Below, piece after piece: positions 32,188-40,997 of a stretch of 64,000 nucleotides of DNA. Each line of letters opens with the position of its first letter. The stretch's first letter is position 1. The DNA is taken from NCBI RefSeq assembly GCF_947487305.1, contig NZ_CANKWH010000010.1:1-64000 (forward strand), in the 5' to 3' direction. The stretch comes from an uncultured Paracoccus sp. (lineage in GTDB: Bacteria > Pseudomonadota > Alphaproteobacteria > Rhodobacterales > Rhodobacteraceae). Position numbers and translations under genes: made by a program. A model generated the notes under the pieces. That model did not search any database and was not told the DNA's origin. It worked only from the letters and a program-made list of their open reading frames with translations.

Positions 32188-33978
32188 TCAGCGCCCCACC
32201 GCATAGGCCTGCATCAGCCGGGGCGTGGCGGCGGCGGTCAGCATCCCGTCAGGCTCGCGCCGGGCGGCAGTCAGGCGCCCGACCGTCCATTCCGCCGCAA
32301 CCGTGACCTTGTGGCCGCGGGCGCGCAACTCGTCGATGACGGCCTCGCCGAAATTCGGCTCGACCATGATCTCGCCGGGCTTGGCCTCGCGCGGGTAGAA
32401 GCTCGACTGGAAATGCGCGGTATGGAACAGCGGCGCGTCCATGCCCTGCTGCATCTCCAGCCCGTGATGGACGTAGCGCAGGAACCAGATCAGCTGCCAT
32501 TGATCCTGCTGGTCGCCGCCCGGCGTGCCAAAGGCGATGCGGGTGCCGTCCTTTTCAGCGATCGAGGGCGTCAGCGTGGTGCGGGGGCGCGACCCAGGGC
32601 GCAGCGAAGTCGGCAGACCCTCTTCCAGCCAGAACATCTGCGCCCGGCTGTTCAGCGGGAAGCCAAGGCCCGGAATGACCGGGTTCGATTGCAGCCAGCC
32701 GCCCGAGGGCGTGGCGCTGACCATGTTGCCCCATTGGTCGATCACATCGAGATGCACGGTATCGCCCCGCCGCTCGGTCAGATGCGCCATGGTCGGCTCG
32801 CCGGCGCTGGCCCCGCGCGCGGCCGAGAAATCGCGGGCGGCGCGGGCGATGGCGGCATCGGCCAGATGCTCGAGCCCCGGCAGGCGACCGGGGCGTTGAT
32901 CAAGGCTGGCGCTTGCGCCGATCAGCTTGCGCCGTTCGGCGGCGTAGTCACGGGACAACAGGGTCTCGGTCGGGATCTTGGAAAAATCGGGATCGCCGTA
33001 ATAGGCCTCGCGGTCGGCATAGGCGAGTTTCATCGCCTCGGTGACGGTATGGACGAACTCGGCGCCGTAGGGGTCCATCGCCGCCAGATCGACCCCTTCG
33101 AGGATGCGCAGCGCCTGCAGCAGCACCGGCCCCTGCGACCAGGGCGCGGTCTTGAAGACGGTCCAGCCGTGATAGTCGATGCTGAGGGGTTCCTCCCACG
33201 TGGCCTGCCAGTCGGCCATGTCCTCGCGCGAAAGCACCCCGGAATGCGCCTCGCCCGAGACATCCGTGACGCTGGCATCGGCAAGGTAGTCAGCAATAGC
33301 GTCCGCCACGAAACCTTGCGACCAGACCTTGCGGGCGGCGTCGATGCGGGCGTCGCGCGTCTCGCCCTTGGCCTCATCGACAATGCGCTGATAGGCGGCG
33401 GCGAGGTCGGGGTTCCTGAACAGCTCCCAATCCTTCGGCGCCTCGCCGTCCGGCAGCCATGTGGCGAAGCTGGTGGGCCATTCGTCGCGGAAGAAATCAT
33501 GCAGCCCGGCGATGGTCGCCGCCACGCGGGGCAGGACCGGATGGCCGTCGCGGGCATAGGCGATGGCGGGGGCCATGACCTCGGCCAGCTCCAGGCTGCC
33601 ATGATCGCGCAGCATCAGCATCCAGCCGTCAAAGGCCCCCGGCACCACGGTTGCCAGAAGGCCCGAGCCGGGGATCAGCCCGTCACCGAACAAGTCGCGG
33701 TAGTGATCCAGCGTGGCATCCTTCGGCGCGACGCCTTGCGCGCAGAGCACCTTGGTCTCGCCGGTTTCGCCCAGATGGATGATTGCCGGCAGATCGCCTG
33801 CCGGGCCGTTCAGATGCGGCTCGACCACCTGCAGGACCATGGCGCAAGCGACCGCCGCGTCAAAGGCATTGCCGCCCTTTTCCAGCATCCCCATGCCCAC
33901 GGTCGAGGCCAGCCAATGGGTCGACGTAACGGTGCCGAAGGTGCCGCGGATGTCGGGTCGGGTGGTGAACTGGCTCAT
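32188..33978 (-). CDS. gamma-glutamyltransferase family protein
   Basis: The 596-residue protein has the GGT layout. Early in it is STVGMGMLEKGGNAFDAAVA, the large-subunit core includes AWSQGPVLLQALRILEG-type wording (here APWSQGPVLLQALRI), and TEAMKLAYADREAYYGDP is present. The autoprocessing site and nucleophile are Thr407 in RRGDTVHLDVIDQWGN, and the substrate loop is in TPSGGWLQSNPVIPGLGFPLN. No signal peptide is visible, unlike periplasmic E. coli Ggt, so it is probably cytoplasmic, acting after import by the ABC transporter. It would hydrolyse or transfer the gamma-glutamyl group of glutathione-like compounds, or a related amide. Specificity varies widely in this family. Confidence 0.85.
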   Translation of the reverse strand: MSQFTTRPDIRGTFGTVTSTHWLASTVGMGMLEKGGNAFDAAVACAMVLQVVEPHLNGPAGDLPAIIHLGETGETKVLCAQGVAPKDATLDHYRDLFGDGLIPGSGLLATVVPGAFDGWMLMLRDHGSLELAEVMAPAIAYARDGHPVLPRVAATIAGLHDFFRDEWPTSFATWLPDGEAPKDWELFRNPDLAAAYQRIVDEAKGETRDARIDAARKVWSQGFVADAIADYLADASVTDVSGEAHSGVLSREDMADWQATWEEPLSIDYHGWTVFKTAPWSQGPVLLQALRILEGVDLAAMDPYGAEFVHTVTEAMKLAYADREAYYGDPDFSKIPTETLLSRDYAAERRKLIGASASLDQRPGRLPGLEHLADAAIARAARDFSAARGASAGEPTMAHLTERRGDTVHLDVIDQWGNMVSATPSGGWLQSNPVIPGLGFPLNSRAQMFWLEEGLPTSLRPGSRPRTTLTPSIAEKDGTRIAFGTPGGDQQDQWQLIWFLRYVHHGLEMQQGMDAPLFHTAHFQSSFYPREAKPGEIMVEPNFGEAVIDELRARGHKVTVAAEWTVGRLTAARREPDGMLTAAATPRLMQAYAVGR

Positions 33979-33991
33979 CTCGTCTCTCTTT

Positions 33992-34858
33992 TCAGTCTTC
34001 GCGGGGGTCCAGCGCGTCGCGCAAACCGTCGCCGAGCAGGTTGAAGCCCAGCACCACGAGGAAGATCGCGATGCCCGGCCACCAGGCCATCCACGGGGCC
34101 TGGGTCATGAAGTTCTTTGCGGTGTTCAGCATCGCGCCCCAGCTTGGCGCTGGCGGTTGCTGGCCGAGGCCGAGAAAAGACAGCGAGGCCTCTGCGATGA
34201 TGGCGCTGGCGATGGTCAGGGTGGATTGCACCAAGACCGGCGGCAGCACGTTCGGGAAGATATAGCGGCTGAGTATCGTGGGCGTCGACAGACCAATGGC
34301 ATGGGCGCTTTCGACGTAATCCTCGGCCGCCACGTTGATCGCCTGCCCACGGGTCAGCCGGATGAAGACCGGCGCGGCGGCGATGCCGATGGCGATCATC
34401 GCATTGGTCAGCGAAGGGCCGAGGAAGGCCGCGAGTGCAATGGCGAGGATCAGGAAGGGGATCGCCAGCAGCGCCTCGGTGCAGCGCGAGATAACGGCAT
34501 CGGTCCAGCCGCCGAAATAACCGGCAAGGATGCCAAGCGGCACGCCGACGGCGATGGCGATGGCAACCGAGACGACGCCTGCCATCAGCGAGGCCCGCGC
34601 CCCCCAGATCATCCGCGACAGGATGTCCCGGCCGATCTCGTCGGTGCCGAAGGGATGAGCGGCGGAAGGCGCCAGCCGGATTGCACCCCAGTCGGTCGCT
34701 GCCGGATCGGGGATCGGCAGGATCGGCGCGGCCAGCGCCAGCAGGACGAAGATCAGCACCAGCGCGCCGCCGAACATGGCGCTGCGATGGTGGCGGAACT
34801 TGCGCCAGACCCGGCTTTGCGGGCGGGGCAGGACGGGATCGGAGGCCAGGTTGCTCAT
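33992..34858 (-). CDS. peptide ABC transporter permease (DppC/OppC/GsiD type)
   Basis: The 288-residue permease begins at ATG 34858, which overlaps the stop of the first permease gene (TGATG). Frame upstream of that start is not supported. It has the N-terminal cytoplasmic stretch VWRKFRHHRSAMFGG, the first helix GALVLIFVLLALAAPILP, and PFGTDEIGRDILSRMIWGAR, the DppC hallmark. The EAA loop is near EDYVESAHAIGLSTPTILSRYIFPN, and EASLSFLGLGQQPP is typical. With the partner permease it forms the transport channel in the inner membrane. Next in order, 13 bp on, is the gamma-glutamyltransferase-like gene, which suggests the cargo is a gamma-glutamyl peptide such as glutathione. Confidence 0.88.
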   Translation of the reverse strand: MSNLASDPVLPRPQSRVWRKFRHHRSAMFGGALVLIFVLLALAAPILPIPDPAATDWGAIRLAPSAAHPFGTDEIGRDILSRMIWGARASLMAGVVSVAIAIAVGVPLGILAGYFGGWTDAVISRCTEALLAIPFLILAIALAAFLGPSLTNAMIAIGIAAAPVFIRLTRGQAINVAAEDYVESAHAIGLSTPTILSRYIFPNVLPPVLVQSTLTIASAIIAEASLSFLGLGQQPPAPSWGAMLNTAKNFMTQAPWMAWWPGIAIFLVVLGFNLLGDGLRDALDPRED

Positions 34859-35802
34859 CAGCCGACCCTCAGACGCGGATTGAGAAGGAAATAGGCGGTA
34901 TCGGCCAGAAGGTTCATCAGGATGAAGCCGATCGCCGTGACCAGCACCACGCCCTGCACCACGGCATAGTCGCGCACGAAGACCGCATCGACGATCATCT
35001 TGCCGAAGCCCGGAATGGTGAAGATCTGCTCGGTCAGCACCGCCCCGCCGATCAACTCGCCAAAGAGCAGCGCCGACAGCGTGACCACCGGGGTCAGCGC
35101 GTTGCGAAAGGCGTGGTGCATGATGACCGTGCGGTCGGGCAGCCCCTTGGCGCGGGCAGTGCGAACGTAATCCTGCCGCAGCACCCCCAGCATGGCCGAG
35201 CGGGTATGCCGCATCAGCGAGGCGGCCAGCGCGGTGCCAAGGACGAAGGCCGGCATCAGCATGGTGCGGATCGACTGCCAGGGATCGTCGGTCAGCGGCA
35301 CATAGCCCGAGGCGGGCAAGAGCTGCCATTTCACCGAGACCAGCATGATCAGCATGATCCCCAGCCAGAAATTCGGGATCGACAGGCCCGACAGCGCCAC
35401 GACATTGGCGAGGTAATCGGTGGCCGTGCCCTTCCTGACCGCCGAAAGGATGCCCGCCGGGATGCCGATCAGCACCGCGAAGATCATCGACATGACCGCC
35501 AGCTGGATCGTCACCGGCAGCTTTTGCAGGATCATTTCGGACACCGGCAGGCCGGTGCGGATCGAGGTGCCGAAATCGCCTCTGAGGGCATTCATTGCCC
35601 AGTGGAAATACTGCTGCCAGATCGGGTCGTTCAGGTGATAGACCTCGCGCAGCCGGTTCAGCGTTTCGGGGTCGCGATCCTCGCCCGCCAGCGCCAGCAC
35701 CGGATCGCCGGGCAGCATCTTCTGCAGCGCGAAGACGAAGATCGAGATCAGGATCAGCGTCGGGATCGAGATCAGGATGCGGCGGGTCAGATGGGACAGC
35801 AT
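34858..35802 (-). CDS. peptide ABC transporter permease (DppB/OppB/GsiC type)
   Basis: The 314-residue permease has the DppB N terminus (RRILISIPTLILISIFVFAL, then KMLPGDPV), the periplasmic region with LNDPIWQQYFHWAMNALRGDFGTS, and the core VTIQLAVMSMIFAVLIGIPAGIL. The EAA loop is at RQDYVRTARAKGLPDRTVI-like sequence, and TIPGFGKMIVDAVFVRDY follows. About six helices are predicted. It follows the binding-protein gene after 73 bp that include a strong hairpin, and its stop overlaps the start of the second permease gene. Features are normal for dipeptide, oligopeptide and glutathione importers; sequence alone cannot choose between them. Confidence 0.9.
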   Translation of the reverse strand: MLSHLTRRILISIPTLILISIFVFALQKMLPGDPVLALAGEDRDPETLNRLREVYHLNDPIWQQYFHWAMNALRGDFGTSIRTGLPVSEMILQKLPVTIQLAVMSMIFAVLIGIPAGILSAVRKGTATDYLANVVALSGLSIPNFWLGIMLIMLVSVKWQLLPASGYVPLTDDPWQSIRTMLMPAFVLGTALAASLMRHTRSAMLGVLRQDYVRTARAKGLPDRTVIMHHAFRNALTPVVTLSALLFGELIGGAVLTEQIFTIPGFGKMIVDAVFVRDYAVVQGVVLVTAIGFILMNLLADTAYFLLNPRLRVG

Positions 35803-35839
35803 GGCGCTTTCGGATCAGGGGCGGGGCAGGGGAAAGGGT

Positions 35840-35867
35840 GCCGGGCGGCGGAGTGGTGCCGCCCGGC
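35840..35867 (-). terminator. stem-loop between binding-protein and permease genes
   Basis: GCCGGGCGGC and GCCGCCCGGC form a perfect 10-bp stem with an 8-base loop, just after the stop of the solute-binding protein gene. Such hairpins usually protect or partially terminate the message so that more binding protein than permease is made. There is no U-tract, so it is probably not a full terminator. Confidence 0.7.
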
Positions 35868-35875
35868 GGTCAACG

Positions 35876-37378
35876 TCATTCCGTGAGTGTGACGTTTTCC
35901 AGTCGGATCATGCCGTCGGACATGGCGGTGAAGCCCTGCACCTTATTCGACAGGCCATAGAGCCAGGCCTCGTTGTAGAGGTAGAACAGCGGCAGGTCGG
36001 TCATCAGGATGACATTGGCCTGATGATACAGCTCCTTGCGCTTCGCCTCGTCGCTGGTGGCGCGGGCCTCGGCCAGTAGGCGGTCGACTTCGGGATTCGA
36101 GTATTTGCCGTCATTGAAGCCGCCATCGGTGGTGACGAAGCCATAGATATTGCCATCCGGGTCGATGCGGCCCGACCAGCCCACCTGGCTCGACTGGAAA
36201 TTCCCCGCCGCCTGGTCCGACAGCATCGAGGCGAATTCCTTGGCGGTCAGCTTGATGGTGATGCCCGCCTCGGCCGCCATGGCCTGGATCATCTGCACCA
36301 CCTGCTGATTTTCCGGACGGTTGGGGAATTGCATCTCCAGCGTCGCCCCACCCTCAAGCCCGGCCTCGGCCAGAAGCGCCTTGGCCTTTTCCACGTCGCG
36401 CGCGGGCACCGGGAAGGCCGGGTCGAAATAGGGGCTGACCGAGGAGACCGACTGGCTGGCAGCCGCGTTCAGACCCGCAAAGACCACCTGATTGATCGCC
36501 TCGCGGTCGATGGCCAGCGACAGCGCCTCGCGCAGCTTGGCCTCCTTGCCAAACGGATTGTCGGCCATGGCGCCGTTCTGGGTGTTGAAGGTGATGCCCT
36601 GGTAGCCAAGCCCGGTCGCCTTGGCGAAGGCGAAATTGGGGTTGTCCTCGACTGCCGGCACGTCGGTTGCGGCAAGGCGGTTGATCAGGTCCAGATCGCC
36701 CGATTGCAGGTTCGCCAGCCGCACGGTGCTGTCGGGGATCGGCAGATAGCTGACGCCGTCCAGCTTGATCGCCTCGGCATTCCAGTAGCCGTCGTATTTC
36801 TCCAGCTCGATCCTGTCCTGCGCCACCCGAGACTTGAACTTGAACGGACCCGAGCAGACCGGGTTCGCCGCCACGTCGCCCTCGAAGCTGGCGGGTGACA
36901 GCATCATCCCCGAGCGGTCGGCCAGCTGCGCCAGCAAGGGCGCATCGGGAGCCGAGAGGTGCAGCTTGATATGCGTCGGATCGACGACTTCGACCGAGGT
37001 GATCGAGCTGACCTCGGATTTGCGCACGCTGTCCTCGAGCGTTTGCGAGCGTTCGATATTGGCCTTGACCGCTTCGCCGTCGAAGGGCGTGCCGTCATGG
37101 AAGGTGACGCCCTCGCGCAGGGTCATGTCGATGGTCAGACCATCCTCGCTGACGGTCCAGTCGGTGGCGAGTTGCCCGGTCAGCTCCAGCTCGGGGGTCA
37201 CGTCCAGCAGTTTGTCGCAGAGCGCGGTGAAGACGATGCGGCCGACAAAGGTGCGGCTCTTGTCGGGGTCCAGCGCGTCGGGATCGCTTTCCAGCCCGAT
37301 GCGCAGGGTCTGGGCCTCGGCGGCCATGGCGGTCGTGCCCATCAGGGCGGCGAGAAGCAGGATACGGCGAAGGGTCAT
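35876..37378 (-). CDS. peptide ABC transporter solute-binding protein (SBP_bac_5 family)
   Basis: The 500-residue protein has a cleavable signal peptide (ILLLAALMGTTAMAAEA, cleavage near residue 22). Family 5 hallmarks follow: LRIGLESDPDALDPDKSRTF, LREGVTFHDGTPFDGEAVKAN (the SBP_bac_5 signature) and NTQNGAMADNPFGKEAKLREA. PLFYLYNEAWLYGLS lies near the C terminus. It delivers a peptide to the permease pair. The start has an AGGAGA site and overlaps the upstream ATPase gene stop by ATGA. Its operon also encodes a gamma-glutamyltransferase-like protein, so a glutathione-type ligand is a reasonable guess; DppA- and GsiB-like proteins are not separable here by eye. Confidence 0.9.
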   Translation of the reverse strand: MTLRRILLLAALMGTTAMAAEAQTLRIGLESDPDALDPDKSRTFVGRIVFTALCDKLLDVTPELELTGQLATDWTVSEDGLTIDMTLREGVTFHDGTPFDGEAVKANIERSQTLEDSVRKSEVSSITSVEVVDPTHIKLHLSAPDAPLLAQLADRSGMMLSPASFEGDVAANPVCSGPFKFKSRVAQDRIELEKYDGYWNAEAIKLDGVSYLPIPDSTVRLANLQSGDLDLINRLAATDVPAVEDNPNFAFAKATGLGYQGITFNTQNGAMADNPFGKEAKLREALSLAIDREAINQVVFAGLNAAASQSVSSVSPYFDPAFPVPARDVEKAKALLAEAGLEGGATLEMQFPNRPENQQVVQMIQAMAAEAGITIKLTAKEFASMLSDQAAGNFQSSQVGWSGRIDPDGNIYGFVTTDGGFNDGKYSNPEVDRLLAEARATSDEAKRKELYHQANVILMTDLPLFYLYNEAWLYGLSNKVQGFTAMSDGMIRLENVTLTE

Positions 37379-38502
37379 CTTGAGGTCTCCTGTTGGAAGG
37401 TCCGGTTCGGGTCATCGGCCGGGTTCGGCCCGGTCTCGTTGGCGGCAAGCGCCTGACGGTAGAGGGCAAAGCGGCGCTCGGCGCCTGCGGTCAGGCGGGC
37501 AGGGGCGGGCGCGGCACCGGTGTCGGCGGGAAGGTCGCGCCAGCGCAGGCATGCCACCTGCACCCCGTCGTCGGCATCCTCCAGCGGCGGACGCGCGCTG
37601 GCGCAGATCTCGGTGGCATGGGGGCAGCGGGTGCGGAAATGGCAGCCCGAGGGCGGATCGATGGGGCTGGGCGTTTCCCCCGCAAGCGGACCCTGCCCGG
37701 TCGAGCGGCCCGAGTCCGGTCCCGGGATCGCCGCCAGCAGGGCACGGGTATAGGGGTGGCGCGGGTGTTCGAAGATCTGGTCGGTGGGGCCGGTCTCGAC
37801 GATCCGGCCCAGATACATGACGGCCACACGGTCGCTGACATGGCGAATGATGGCCAGATCATGGGCAATGATGATCAGCGTCAGCCCCAGCCGGTCGCGC
37901 AGTTCACCGAGAAGGTTCACCACCTGCGCCTGCACGCTGACATCCAGCGCGCTGACCGGCTCGTCCCCGATCAGCAGTTTCGGACCGGCGGCCAGCGCCC
38001 GGGCGATGCCGATACGCTGGCGCTGGCCGCCGCTGAATTCATGCGGATAGCGGTCCATATGCTCGGGGCGCAGCCCGACCTGCGACAGAAGCCGGCCAAC
38101 CTCGGCGCGGCGTTCGTTGGCTTTCATCTCGGGCCGGTGCGTCTCCAATGGCTCGCCCACCAGCCGGGCGACGGTCAGGCGCGGGTTCAGCGACGAGAAC
38201 GGGTCCTGAAAGACGAATTGCACATCCCGCCGCAGCGCCTTCAGCTCGGCCCCCTCGATCCCGGCGATCTCGCGTCCGTCGATGCGGATCTGTCCGTCCG
38301 AGGGTCTGGACAGCCGCATCAGCAGCCGCGCCAGCGTCGATTTCCCGCAGCCGGATTCGCCGACGATGGCGAAGGTCTCGCCCTGATGCACCGTCAGGTC
38401 GACGCCATCGACGGCGCGCAGTTGACGCTTGGGGCGGAACATCCCACCGCTGATGTCGAAGCGTTTGCTGAGGCTTCGTGCCTCTACCATGACAGGCTTC
38501 AT
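37375..38502 (-). CDS. peptide ABC transporter ATP-binding protein (DppF/OppF type)
   Basis: The 375-residue ATPase has Walker [18 protein letters not shown], the Q-loop region FVFQDPFSSLNPRLTVA, signature HEFSGGQRQRIGIARAL, Walker B PKLLIGDEPVSALDVS and the H-loop IIAHDLAIIRHVSD. The C terminus has the Cys-containing oligo_HPY region (PSGCHFRTRCPHATEICA) typical of peptide importers. The start at 38502 overlaps the stop of the partner ATPase gene by ATGA; an upstream in-frame stretch of 44 codons is not real coding sequence. It works with the DppD-type ATPase as a heterodimer to power uptake. Confidence 0.9.
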   Translation of the reverse strand: MKPVMVEARSLSKRFDISGGMFRPKRQLRAVDGVDLTVHQGETFAIVGESGCGKSTLARLLMRLSRPSDGQIRIDGREIAGIEGAELKALRRDVQFVFQDPFSSLNPRLTVARLVGEPLETHRPEMKANERRAEVGRLLSQVGLRPEHMDRYPHEFSGGQRQRIGIARALAAGPKLLIGDEPVSALDVSVQAQVVNLLGELRDRLGLTLIIIAHDLAIIRHVSDRVAVMYLGRIVETGPTDQIFEHPRHPYTRALLAAIPGPDSGRSTGQGPLAGETPSPIDPPSGCHFRTRCPHATEICASARPPLEDADDGVQVACLRWRDLPADTGAAPAPARLTAGAERRFALYRQALAANETGPNPADDPNRTFQQETSR

Positions 38503-39509
38503 GCCGACATCCTTCCTGCCGCGTCCAGCGGGGCGAAATGGCAGGCGGCGCGGTGGCCGGGGCTTACCTCGGCCAGCCGGGGCGTGGTGTTGCAGAGGGG
38601 CGCGGCGAAGGGGCAGCGGGTCGAGAAGCGGCAACCCTCGGGCATGGTCTCGATCGAGGGCACCATGCCGGGCACAGTCGACAGCCGCTGGCGCGGACCG
38701 CGTAGCGCGGGAACCGAGGACATGAGGCCGATGGTGTAGGGGTGCTGCGGGTCCTCGAAGATCTGCGCGACCGGGCCGGTCTCGACCACGCGGCCGGCAT
38801 ACATGACCGCGACCGTGGTGGCGATTTCCGATACGACTCCCAGGTCATGGGTGATCAGCACCGTCCCCATCGCCCGTTCGGCCTGCAATTCGGCGATCAG
38901 GTCGAGGATCTGCGCCTGAATGGTCACATCAAGCGCGGTGGTGGGTTCGTCGGCGATCAGCAGCGCGGGATTGTTGACCAGCGCCATCGCGATCATCACC
39001 CGTTGGCGCATGCCTCCCGACATCTGGTGCGGATAGTCCCTGAGCCGCCGTTCCGGTGCCGGGATGCCGACCCGGCGCAGCATCTCGAGCGCGCGCTCGC
39101 GCCCCGCCTCGCGGCCCGCGCCGGGATTGTGGCGTAGCCACCCCTCGGCGATCTGGTCGCCGATGCGATGGGCCGGGTTCAGGCTGGACATGGGCTCCTG
39201 AAAGATCATCCCGATCCGCCGGCCGCGCAAAGCCGCCAGTGCCGACTGGTCGTCCAGCGCGATCTCGGTCCTCTCGAACCGCATCCGCCCGCTGACCCCG
39301 CGCAGCAGATTGGGTGCCAGAAGGCCCATCACCGCCAGCGAGGTCAGGCTTTTGCCGCAACCCGATTCGCCCACGATGCACAGCGTCTCGCCCCGCGCGA
39401 CGGTCAGCTGCACATCGTCCAGCAAAGGCGGCAGATCGGGCGCAAGCCTGAGGCTCAGCCCGTCAAGGCGCAGCAGGTCTGGCGTCGCAGCATCGCCGGC
39501 GGTCTGCAT
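38499..39509 (-). CDS. peptide ABC transporter ATP-binding protein (DppD/OppD type)
   Basis: The 336-residue ATPase has Walker [36 protein letters not shown], signature [17 protein letters not shown], Walker [17 protein letters not shown] and H-loop [11 protein letters not shown]. The C-terminal oligo_HPY segment is [17 protein letters not shown]. This is the first gene of an eight-gene minus-strand operon. I start it at ATG 39509, 23 bases after a predicted transcription start near 39532. A TTG at 39524 lies within an inverted repeat and would leave a leader of less than 10 bases. Neither has a convincing ribosome binding site. Confidence 0.88.
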   Translation of the reverse strand: MQTAGDAATPDLLRLDGLSLRLAPDLPPLLDDVQLTVARGETLCIVGESGCGKSLTSLAVMGLLAPNLLRGVSGRMRFERTEIALDDQSALAALRGRRIGMIFQEPMSSLNPAHRIGDQIAEGWLRHNPGAGREAGRERALEMLRRVGIPAPERRLRDYPHQMSGGMRQRVMIAMALVNNPALLIADEPTTALDVTIQAQILDLIAELQAERAMGTVLITHDLGVVSEIATTVAVMYAGRVVETGPVAQIFEDPQHPYTIGLMSSVPALRGPRQRLSTVPGMVPSIETMPEGCRFSTRCPFAAPLCNTTPRLAEVSPGHRAACHFAPLDAAGRMSA

Positions 39510-39516
39510 CAGGAAT

Positions 39517-39539
39517 TGAACCAATTGATCATTGGTTCA
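39517..39539 (-). promoter_or_regulatory. perfect inverted repeat at the start of the peptide operon (candidate operator)
   Basis: TGAACCAAT and ATTGGTTCA are perfect 9-bp arms around TGATC. The repeat runs from just upstream of the ATPase start codon to the edge of a predicted -10 box (minus-strand TATGCT, 39539-39544; -35 TTGCAG, 39561-39566; spacer 16). A repressor bound here would block transcription initiation. Confidence 0.65.
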
Positions 39540-39550
39540 GCATAGCGACA

Positions 39551-39586
39551 TTTTCAGTCCCTGCAACCTCCAAGAGCGACTGAAAA
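39551..39586 (-). promoter_or_regulatory. second inverted repeat overlapping the -35 region of the peptide operon
   Basis: TTTTCAGTC and GACTGAAAA form perfect 9-bp arms separated by 18 bases and flank the predicted -35 box of the peptide operon. Sequence differs from the operator-like repeat at 39517-39539, so a second regulator or an activator is possible. Confidence 0.5.
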
Positions 39587-39959
39587 GAACGCCGCGTGTC
39601 AATGTCTTGGAATTTCCCTGCCGGTGCATCTCCACCGCTTGGCCATATAGATGTTGACCGATTACAGAATCATTCATTATACATAATGCAAAATTACGCC
39701 GAATGTCGGGGAGGGCATCAGGTCGTGATCCGGGACAGAATTGTCAGCGTCAGAACCGCCCGCGCCGGTCATCCGCGCGGCCTTCGGGTGCGCTGACCAT
39801 GACCCGGCGCGCCAGTGATCCGATCTTCCTGCCGCCGCCTTTCCATCCATGCCGTCGTCCCGAGCGCTTTGGCGCGACTGCGGCCTCTGGCCGGACTGTG
39901 ACGCGGCCAGAACAGCGGGCAGCCGCACTGACAAGACGAGAAATCAGGGAGGAAGAACA
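39587..39959 (+). promoter_or_regulatory. leader and promoter region of the second TRAP operon
   Basis: The stretch holds a good sigma-70-like promoter: TTGACC at 39654-39659, an 18-base spacer and TATACA at 39678-39683. It is overlapped by ATAATGCAAAATTA at 39683-39696, which recurs at 48495-48508. The leader from the promoter to the ATG is about 270 bases, GC-rich after 39700, with no convincing reading frame. A GGGAGGA ribosome binding site precedes the TRAP binding-protein gene. Confidence 0.65.
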
Positions 39960-40940
39960 ATGAGGGTCAAGCAATTGCTGGCCGCCGCAGTGTTGGCGGC
40001 AACGGGGATGGTGACGCAGGCCGCAGCCCAGACCGAGATCAAGTTCGGCCATGTTGGCGAGCCGGGATCGCTGTTCGATCAAAGCGCGACCGAATTCGCC
40101 AAGCGCGCCAACGAGAAGCTCGGAGACAAGGCCAAGGTGGTCGTCTATGGCTCGAGCCAGCTGGGCGACGACAAGTCGATGCTGCAGAAGATCAAGCTGG
40201 GCACGATCGACATGGCGCTGCCCTCGACCATCATGTCATCGATGGTGCCGGTCTTCGGCCTGTTTGAGATGCCCTATCTGGTTCATGACCGCGAGCATAT
40301 GGGCCGCATCCGCGACGAGATCGTCACCCCGACGCTGATCCCCGAGGCCGAGAAGGCCGGCTATCGCGTTCTGGGTGTCTGGGAAAACGGCTTTCGCCAG
40401 ATCACCAACAACGCCCATCCGATCAACACGCCCGGCGATCTGAAAGGCATCAAGCTGCGCGTCCCGAGCGGTGAATGGCGGGTGAAAATGTTCCAGAGCT
40501 ATGGTGCCAGCCCCAGTCCGATGTCCTTTTCCGAGGTCTTCGTGGCGCTGCAGACCGGGGTCATGGACGGGCAGGAAAACCCCTATGCCCAGATCTATCC
40601 CTCGCGCTTCTACGAGGTGCAGAAATACCTGTCGAAGTCAAACCACGTCTATACGCCCGGCTATGTCGTGGCTGGCCGGTCCTGGGACAAGCTTGATCCC
40701 GAGGTCCAGCAGGTGCTGCAGGACACAGCCGTCGAGATGCAGGATGTCGTCTACGAGATCGCGGCGGGGCTGGATACCGACCTGCTGCAGAAGCTGACCG
40801 AGGAGGGGATGGAGGTGAACGAGGTCGATACCGCCGCCTTCGTCGAGGCCAGCAAGCCGATCTATGACGAGTTCGCGGCCGCCATTCCCGGCGCGGCCGA
40901 GATGATCGCCAAGGCGCAATCGCTGGCCCCCGGCCAGTAA
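39960..40940 (+). CDS. TRAP transporter periplasmic solute-binding protein (DctP family), second system
   Basis: The 326-residue protein has a signal peptide (LLAAAVLAATGMVTQAAAQ, cleavage near residue 24). DctP features follow: TEIKFGHVGEPGSLFDQSA, GTIDMALPSTIMSSMVPVFG, LKGIKLRVPSGEWRV with the carboxylate-binding Arg, and VALQTGVMDGQENPYAQIYPS. It is the first gene of an operon running through two permeases, a CoA-transferase and a crotonase. The ligand is probably a carboxylate that can be made into a CoA thioester. The start is placed at 39960 on the basis of the GGGAGGA site and signal peptide; codons further upstream are not coding. Confidence 0.88.
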   Translation: MRVKQLLAAAVLAATGMVTQAAAQTEIKFGHVGEPGSLFDQSATEFAKRANEKLGDKAKVVVYGSSQLGDDKSMLQKIKLGTIDMALPSTIMSSMVPVFGLFEMPYLVHDREHMGRIRDEIVTPTLIPEAEKAGYRVLGVWENGFRQITNNAHPINTPGDLKGIKLRVPSGEWRVKMFQSYGASPSPMSFSEVFVALQTGVMDGQENPYAQIYPSRFYEVQKYLSKSNHVYTPGYVVAGRSWDKLDPEVQQVLQDTAVEMQDVVYEIAAGLDTDLLQKLTEEGMEVNEVDTAAFVEASKPIYDEFAAAIPGAAEMIAKAQSLAPGQ

Positions 40941-40997
40941 CGCCTGCCGGGGTTCGCCCATCGGCGGACCCCTCGCTTTCCACCACGGGAGAGATCC

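Noticed and set aside
30436..34044. Plus-strand frame of 1202 codons opposite TauE, DUF1028 and GGT genes
   Set aside because: It spans three unrelated genes on the other strand and has no domain.
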